A stretch of 64,000 nt of DNA from Proteles cristata cristata (Eukaryota; Chordata; Mammalia; Carnivora; Hyaenidae): NCBI GenBank assembly GCA_017311185.1, contig JAESUZ010001723.1, positions 682,001-746,000 of the forward strand, given 5' to 3'. The notes below the pieces were generated by a model that worked only from the letters and a program-made list of their open reading frames with translations, was not told where the DNA came from and ran no database searches. Of this stretch, positions 57,464-64,000 are shown piece after piece; position 1 is the stretch's first letter; every line of letters starts with the position of its first letter. Both the position numbers and the translations under genes were made by a program.

Positions 57464-58448
57464 TTTTTTTTGCAAATAGTTTATTGTCAAGTTGGTTTCC
57501 ATATAACACTCAGTGCTCATCCCCACAACTGCCCTTCTCCATGCCCATTTCCACCCTCCACTTGACACCCATCAGTCCTCAGTTTTTTCTCAGCATTCAA
57601 CAGTCTCTCATGGTTTGCTTCTCTCCCCCTCCCCCACTGTTTCCCCCTTTTTTTTCCCCCACAGTCCTCCATTAAGTTCCTCTAATCCTCTTATACGTGC
57701 AAACATATGGTATTTGTCCCTCTCTGCCTGACTTATTTTACTCAGCATAACACCCTCAAGGTCCATCCATGTTGCAACACATGGCCAGATTTCATTCTTT
57801 CTCATTGCCATGTAGTATTCCATCGTATTGATAAACCACATCTTCTTGATCCATTCATCAGCTGATGGGCGCTTAGGCTCTTTCCATGATTTGGCTATTG
57901 TGGAGAGTGCTGCTATGAACACTGAGGTACATGTGCTCCTATGCATCAGTGCTCCTATATCCCTTGGGTAAATTCCTAGCAGTGCTATTGCTGGATACCA
58001 GGGGAGTTCTATTGTTAATTTTTTGAGGAACCTCCATACTGTTTTCCAGAGGGGCTGCACCGGTTTACATTCCCACCAACAGTGTAGGAGGGTGCCCGTT
58101 TCTCCACATCCTTGCCAGCATCTAGAGTTCTCTGATTTGCTCATTTTAGCCACTCTGACTGGCGTGAGGTGATATCTCAGTGTGGTTTTGATTTGTATTT
58201 CCCTGATGAGGAGGGATGCTGAGCACTGTTTCATGTGTCTGTTGGCCATCTGGATGTCCTCTTTGGAGAAGTGTCTGTTCATATCTTCTGCCCATTTCTT
58301 CACTGGGTTGTTTGTTTTTCAGGTGTGGAGTTCGGTGAGTTCCTTATAGATTTTGGATATTAACCCTTTATCTGATATGTCATTTGCAACTATCTTTTCC
58401 CATTCCATTGGCTGCCTATTAGTTTTATGGATTGTTTCCTTTGCCGTA
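57464..58448 (-). mobile_element. Young 5'-truncated L1, antisense
   Basis: Almost 1 kb of L1 3' end. The reverse frame 57608-58303 keeps 231 codons of the ORF2 C-terminus including [34 protein letters not shown]. Inserted into the old sense L1. Confidence 0.95.
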
Positions 58449-59090
58449 TTCACAGCAACTTTATTCAAGAGGTCAATGGTGGGGGCGCCTGGGTGGCTTA
58501 GTCGGTTGAGCGTCCGACTTTTGCTTAGGTCATGATCTCGTGGTTCGAGGGTTCGAGCCCCGCGTCGGGCTCTGTGCTGACTGCCAGCTCAGAGCCTGGA
58601 GCCTATTTCAGAGTCTGTATCTCCCTCTCTCTGACCCTCCCCTGCTCACTCTCTCTCTCTCTCTCTCTCCTAGAAATAAATAAAAATATTTAAAAAACAA
58701 AAAAAAAGAGGTCAATGGTGGAAACAACCCCAGTGTTTACCAACAGGTGACGAGACATACCGTGGTATATTCACTTAATGAAATAATACACAGTAATAAA
58801 AAAGGAACAAACTACTGATTCACACGATAACAGATGAATCTCAAAAATGTTACATTAAGTGAAGGACATCAAAGAGCATTCACAGGATGATTCCATTTAT
58901 ACAAAGTTAGAAAACAGGGAAAACTAAACCATAGGTAAAACAATTCAGAATGGAGTTGACATCTGGGGTGAGGTGTAAAAAGTGTTGCCTGCAAACAGCA
59001 CAGAGAAAGAGAAATTTGTTGTATCTTATTTTGGATGGTGGTTATCAGGGAATACAGAATTATGAAAATTCATCCAACCCCATTAAGAAG
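58449..59090 (+). mobile_element. Old sense L1, second segment
   Basis: Resumes after the younger L1 (TTTATTCAAGAGG, then CATACCGTGGTATATTCACT, TTACATTAAGTGAAGGACAT). Confidence 0.7.
58483..58707 (+). mobile_element. tRNA-SINE, young subfamily
   Basis: TSD AGAGGTCAATGGTGG. Confidence 0.97.
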
Positions 59091-59098
59091 AACTTAAC

Positions 59099-59332
59099 AG
59101 GGGCGCCTGGGTGGCTTAGTCGGTTAAGCGTCCGACTTTCGCTTAGGTCATGATCTCACGGTTCGTGGGTTCGAGCCCTGCGTCGGGCTCTGTGCTGACT
59201 GCCAGCTCAGAGCCTGAAGCCTGTTTCAGTCTGTGACTCCCTCTCTCTGATCCTTCCCTGCTCGTGCTCTCTCTCTCTCTCTCTCTCTCAGAAATAAATA
59301 AAACATTTAAAAAAATAAAAAAAAAAAAAAAA
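59099..59332 (+). mobile_element. tRNA-SINE, young subfamily
   Basis: TSD AAGAAGAACTTAA; head matches box A/B consensus (GGTTCGTGGGTTCGAGCCC). Confidence 0.97.
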
Positions 59333-59621
59333 AAAGAAGAACTTAATAAAGCCAAGAAGAGGGGGTATGTAGAAAGGAGGAGGCCGTCTAAGGTTGGAGG
59401 ATATTAGTGTGAAGTTAACGGGATGAGGGGGCTGGGGAAGACAGGCATAGGCTGGAAGATGCAGGCAGAGGTCGGAGAGACACATGGAAGGCACGGGAAG
59501 CATCTGTGTGGAGATACAAGTGTTGGGCAATCCCCACATGCCAGACTTGCATCTCTGGATTTCTTTCTTAGTTTAGATCACCACCTAGAAATGTTTTTAC
59601 TATATTGTTACTTTCTTCCCC

Positions 59622-59823
59622 TTTTTTAAAAGTGTATTTATTTTTGAAAGAGAGAGAGCACAAGTGAGGGAGGAGCAGAGAGAGAGGAACACACAGAATC
59701 TGAAGCAGGCTCTAGGCTCTGAGCTATCAGTGCAGAACCTGATGTGGGGCTCAAACCCACAAACCATGAGATCACGCCCGAGCCAACGTCGGATGCTTAA
59801 CCGACAGAGCTAGCCAGGCACTC
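59622..59823 (-). mobile_element. tRNA-SINE, antisense
   Basis: TSD TATATTGTTACTTT. Confidence 0.94.
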
Positions 59824-60670
59824 TTATATTGTTACTTTTCAATCCATTCAAGCAGAAATTAAAAACTCTTTTTGACCAGTTTTTCCAGTTATTCTTAGTA
59901 AAAGGATTAATCCTAGTTACTTAGCATGCCATTATCAGAAGTGGAAGTCTCTCCTGGAGCACTTGTGTGTTTTTAAATCAAAGTGCATTGACACACAAGG
60001 TTACATTAGTCTCAGGTGTACAACACACTGATTTGACAAGTTGAACCCCTGCTATATTTTTATCCACCGCCTTATTTTCAACTTCCATTACATTTTGTTA
60101 ACAAAATACAGGTGTCTCTTTTTCTAGCATTCTTGCATTTATTCAAATTCAAAAATCAAAATTTGATTCTTGTACCAAAGGATTTGTAAACAAAGCACAT
60201 ACAATCATATGTAGAGCACACATAACAGCGAAGAGCAGCCCCCCAGGAAACCCTCTAGAATAACAGTCACCAGTAGAGAATTCTGACCAAGAGCTGCCAA
60301 CAATGGAATGTGTGAAAGCCACGCTTCCCCCCACAGGCCGGGTGCAGAGCCCGGTGAACACAGCTCTGGAACCAGATTCCATCGCAGCCCGTAGGGCAAT
60401 CTCAGGACTGCACGGACCGCTATGGCTGCTCTCTCGTGGTTTCACACCATCCTCCCTCCAGACATGCTGGGAAGCTTGGTAGCCTGGTGTGTGTGCTCGG
60501 GGAAGGGGCAACAGCACCACAGGCTCTTGGGACGTCCCATCAGACCCTTCATGCTCCTGGAACCAACCACCCAGGAAAGTGGCAAGGAGGCCGGTGGGCG
60601 GGAGAGGGACAGAACCAGCTTGCAGAGGATACCTCTTGGGTAAACCATTCTTCTCTTTTTTAAAACAGTA
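59824..60670. other. Intergenic
   Basis: 59.97-60.1 kb is a short antisense L1 3' fragment (TTACATTAGTCTCAGGTGTA). 60.3-60.6 kb is GC-richer with several CpGs; overlapping open frames there are not supported as genes. Confidence 0.4.
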
Positions 60671-60675
60671 TTATT

Positions 60676-61168
60676 GGGGCGCCTGGGTGGCTTAGTCGGT
60701 TAAGCGTCCGACTTTCGCTTAGGTCATGATCTCACGGTTCGTGGGTTCGAGCCCCGCGTCGGGCTCTGTGCTGACTGCCAGCTCAGAGCCTGGAGCCTGT
60801 TTCAGTCTGTGACTCCCTCTCTCTCTGACCCTCCCCTGCTCACTCTCTCTCTCTCTCCTAGAAATAAATAAAACATTAAAAAAAAATAAAATAAAATAAA
60901 ATAAAACAGTATTATTGGGGCGCCTGGATGGCTCAGTTGGTTAAGCGTCTGACTTCGGCTCAGGTCATGATCTCATGGTTTGTGGGTTCGAGCCCCGCGT
61001 TGGGCTCTGTGCTGACAGCTAGCTCAGAGCCTGGAGCCTGTTTCAGATTCTGTGTCTCCCTCTCTCTCTGACCCTCCCCTTCTCACACTGTCTCTCTCTC
61101 TCAGAAATAAATAAAAAATGGTAAAAAAAATTTTTAAAAAGAAATAAATAAAACATTAAAAAAATAAA
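60676..61168 (+). mobile_element. Two tandem tRNA-SINEs sharing target duplications
   Basis: Young-subfamily copy 60676-60903, then a second copy 60917-61168. The target AAAACAGTATTATT appears before the first, between them, and diverged (AAAGCAGTATTAAA) after the second. Confidence 0.96.
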
Positions 61169-61539
61169 GCAGTATTAAATTCAAAAGCACACAGGAATAC
61201 AAAAATAGTAATCCATTATGTTTTATCATCAATACATCTTGGATTCTTACCCTCCCCTTTTAGCAAGGGGAGGTTCTGGAAAAATCTAAACAAGAGACCT
61301 ATCAATCAAAATAATTCTGCAGAATCTTTCTGAAATGATCCAGAGAAGAATATCAAATGGTATTCGCCGGTCCCAGTATACAGAATCTCTGTGACTTCCA
61401 GCAATTCTAGAAATATATAGTGCAGTCATATGCTGAGGGGATCCATGCAAAATGTTCAGCAGGTTTTCTGACGTATCTCAGACAGCTTTCATCATTTGTG
61501 TGAAAGAACTGCCTTAACCTAACAGAAGAGATCCAATTC

Positions 61540-62310
61540 AGATTCAGTATCTTGAGGAGGCGAGTTCGGGGCAGGGTACAAAGGCACCACGCAGTAGGTG
61601 AGCTCCAGGGAGAGACGTCTCTGGAAAGAGAAGCACCAAGACCTGGATGCTGCTGCTGGTTGCTGGCTCTAGCAGCCCCATGACCCTTCCTTTGATGTCC
61701 AGGGTCACTGCAATCCTGCTTCCACCAGTGCTAGGAGTAGATGCATGAAACAGAACCTCACTGTGACCTTTCCTCTTCAGAATAGTATCTCAGCCACCAT
61801 CTCCGCTGAGGATCTGTCTATCTGTTCCTTGGTCAGCTCAAAGCACCTGCGAGTGACCTGCGGCTGCCTGGCATCCTCGCTCACCATCAGCTCCCTGGGT
61901 TGATATATGCCCATGGCCTGATCCTCCTGGAAGAATCTCTCCACATTTCGGTACACTTCCATGTATTTGTACCTAACAATGAGTTCACCACCCCTGGCGA
62001 CCCTCTGCGTCCTGCTGGGGGAGGTGGTAGGTCTTCTCCAGGCTTTGCAGCGTTCGGGGTTTAGAGTCTTCTGCTCTGAAGCAGAAGCAACGCAAGCTGG
62101 TCTGCAAGGAACTTTTCAAACACTCCTTTGGGGTCTCTTTGCTTCCATTTCAGGGTCTCCAGTTCACTGGAATCCATTTTCTCAACTTCAGTGCTTACCT
62201 GCCGGGCGCAAGGCCTCACTCTGCCAGGACCTGGTGCTGCCTCCACAGCGTCCCCCACGTAAGGTGAGGGTGGGCCCCGGGGCAGCCTCTGTGCCCCCAC
62301 CCCTGCTGGC
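61540..62310 (-). pseudogene. Decayed coding-like stretch, unidentified
   Basis: On the minus strand several frames in succession look protein-like. 62061-62190 gives SSELETLKWKQRDPKGVFEK..., a second frame gives TLQSLEKTYHLPQQDAEG, and 61777-61962 gives MEVYRNVERFFQEDQAMGIY... and PQVTRRCFELTKEQIDR. They follow one another without introns but with frameshifts, as in a processed pseudogene. I do not recognise the parent gene. Confidence 0.5.
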
Positions 62311-63080
62311 CCATGCGAGAGAGCAGGCTATATGCCCTGCCAGCAACAGCTCAGGATCAGTGTGGGCAACAAAATAACAGGTATTTTTTGATCTAGCAAG
62401 AAACTCTATATTTTTAACAGATGAATGCTGCATAGTCACATTTATCGTGATTTCTAATGTGCCTGGACGTATTGCGATATTGTTTTATGGCTGCCATGCT
62501 TGGTTTTCCCAGGAAGTGGCCAGCAGAAGGGAGAAATGCTTTGTCACTCAGCCCCTGGGGAGGGAGGCTGCACGCACAGCTGCTGCTTCTCGCCTCTTGC
62601 CCTGACCTTCCCCGCTGGCTCTGGCTGCAGCCAGACTCTGTTGTCCCACCCTGAGTGGAGATGCCTGGGTGACGGATGCAGAAAAATAAAGCCCAATTTC
62701 TATACTCCCTGGGGACAGGTGTTAGAACATGTGCCCTGTCCCTATTCGCATCCCAATGAACTTGAACCCTTGGGTCTACTTCAGAGAGGAGGTTTGCCAG
62801 GTTTGTCATCAGGAGCAGTAGCTTAGGGTGGCCTTAGGGTGGCCCTCTTCTATGTGATAGATTTCTATAAGTGACCATCAGGTTGACTGAGCACGAGGTA
62901 GTCTAGGGTTTCTCTATTTTAAGCTCCATCTGGCTTTGCAGACCATACAGATATAACAGGAATTGAGGAGAGACCTGGTAACATTGTCTGGGGTCCTGCA
63001 TCTAGCTGCAGCTAGAGCCACATTTGCCCCTTGGAAACTGGGCCTCGGAAAGATAACCACATCAAACCTCCAGAATCTGG
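62311..63080. other. Intergenic, nothing recognised
   Basis: No gene or repeat that I can name. Overlapping open frames at 62414-62826 on both strands look like chance. Confidence 0.35.
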
Positions 63081-63084
63081 GCAA

Positions 63085-63455
63085 GTGACCTCCTACCATA
63101 AAAGAGGAGATTAAGTGAAGGATCTAGTGAGGAGGGGCTTATCCTGGATTATATGGGCAAGACCTAAATGAGATCACGCATATGCTTCATCAGAGAGGTG
63201 CCGAGGGAGTTTTGAGAGAGACATGGAAGGGAAGGCGATGTCAAGATGCAGGCAAAGGTCAAGACAGAGGTCACAGCAGAAGCTAGAAGAGGCGAGGAAG
63301 GAATTCTCTAGAGCTTCTTGGGGGAGTATGGCTCTCCTGATTACCTTGATTTCAGACTCCAGACTACAGAACTGCGAGAGAACAAATTCCCGTTGTCTTA
63401 AGCTTCCATGTTTGCAGTAATTTGTCACAGCAGTCACATAAACTAATATACCCGT
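63085..63455 (+). mobile_element. ERVL-MaLR-like LTR
   Basis: GGCTTATCCTGGATTATATG, CCTTGATTTCAGACTCCAGA and the end AGCAGTCACATAAACTAATA follow the layout of MLT/MST LTRs. Confidence 0.65.
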
Positions 63456-64000
63456 AAGTTTTAAGTGAAGCAGTCAAGTCTCTTTTTTGCTTAAGCCAAG
63501 TCAGTTTTCTGTCATTTGCAGCTGAAGGAGTCCTAATTCAGACAGGAGTTCGAGAGAAGAGAGAAGCAAAAGCATGGGGTGTTATTGAGCATGATGGAGG
63601 AGAGAAGAGGGGAAAGGGAAGGGTAGAGAAAAGGGGGTGGTGAGCCCTACCGGTGTGGTGATGTGGATGCTGTTGGGGGGAGGAAAGAACAGGTGGAGCT
63701 AGCGCAGCAATGGGGATTTTGTCCAGGCCACCATGGTGCCAATACTAACTGATAGGACCATTATGGTGATCGATTATGACACAGGAACATCCATGCTGTA
63801 TCTACAACTGTGTATGTATGCATGTGTGTGAGAGAGGCAGAGACAGACAGACACATTCATGGAGACAATAATCAGAGAGAGGAAGCTGACCTGAGACACA
63901 ACCCAAGAACTGCCAACCTAAGTTTGCCTGAAAGCCTACATGATGGAGCAAGAGCTTTGTGAGAGAAAAGAAGGCAAATAGCGATAAGTCAAATTCCAGT
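63456..64000. other. Right end of window, nothing recognised
   Basis: Purine-rich unique sequence with a short TGTATGCATGTGTGTGAG run. No IQCF6 exon is visible before the window ends. Confidence 0.4.

Noticed and set aside
62414..62826. Overlapping frames of 108-138 codons on both strands
   Set aside because: GC-richer stretch with few stops by chance; no domain and no splice signals tying them to a gene.

Overview
This window is nuclear DNA of a feliform carnivore. It is dense with tRNA-derived carnivore SINEs (head reading GGCGCCTGGGTGGCTYAGTCGG), most with target-site duplications, and carries L1 copies of several ages. The youngest SINE group has diagnostic bases that do not match my memory of the domestic-cat consensus, so I do not name the family or species.

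The single-copy content is a cluster of five intron-containing IQCF genes (IQ motif containing F). They are small, basic proteins that in other mammals are mainly testis/sperm products and bind calmodulin through IQ motifs. In order: IQCF1 (+, 8569-10472), IQCF5 (+, 21985-23839), IQCF2 (-, 29662-31076), IQCF3 (-, 42055-43761) and an intact fifth gene that fits IQCF4 by order and sequence (-, 54581-56391; IQCF4 is a pseudogene in human). I could join every exon from start to stop with consensus splice sites. The order and relative orientation match the human 3p21 cluster in inverted view. IQCF6 would be expected to the right and is not seen.

The paralogues share a conserved bZIP-type promoter block (TGAGTCA, 12 bp, TGACATCA in three of them; a degenerate form in the other two) roughly 90-150 bp upstream of the start codon. 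They also share an ancient MIR SINE, antisense to the gene, in the last intron, and a common large last exon with two good and two weak IQ-like repeats. They differ at both ends. IQCF2, IQCF3 and IQCF4 start from an 18-nt coding exon. IQCF1 starts with a bare ATG at the exon end. IQCF5 starts from an upstream ATG, and its old first exon and second exon survive as dead sequence. IQCF2/3 have a short C-terminus; IQCF1/4/5 run about 15 residues further, into the poly(A) signal.

Between genes: 1-6.9 kb is an old antisense L1 split by a young sense L1 (2.35-6.30 kb) and SINEs. 13.8-15.5 kb and 27.9-29 kb hold old L1-like 5' sequence. 16.6-18.4 kb holds an ERVL remnant and 18.7-20 kb an antisense hAT-Charlie. 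24-27 kb and 32.5-39.7 kb are old antisense L1s riddled with SINEs. 39.8-40.8 kb and 53.3-54.0 kb are two copies of one duplicated segment. 48.8-49 kb is MER5A-like. 50.7-51 kb looks like a retrocopied transcript end. 56.8-59.1 kb is an old sense L1 containing a younger antisense L1. 61.7-62.3 kb holds a decayed coding-like stretch. 63.1-63.5 kb is an ERVL-MaLR-like LTR.
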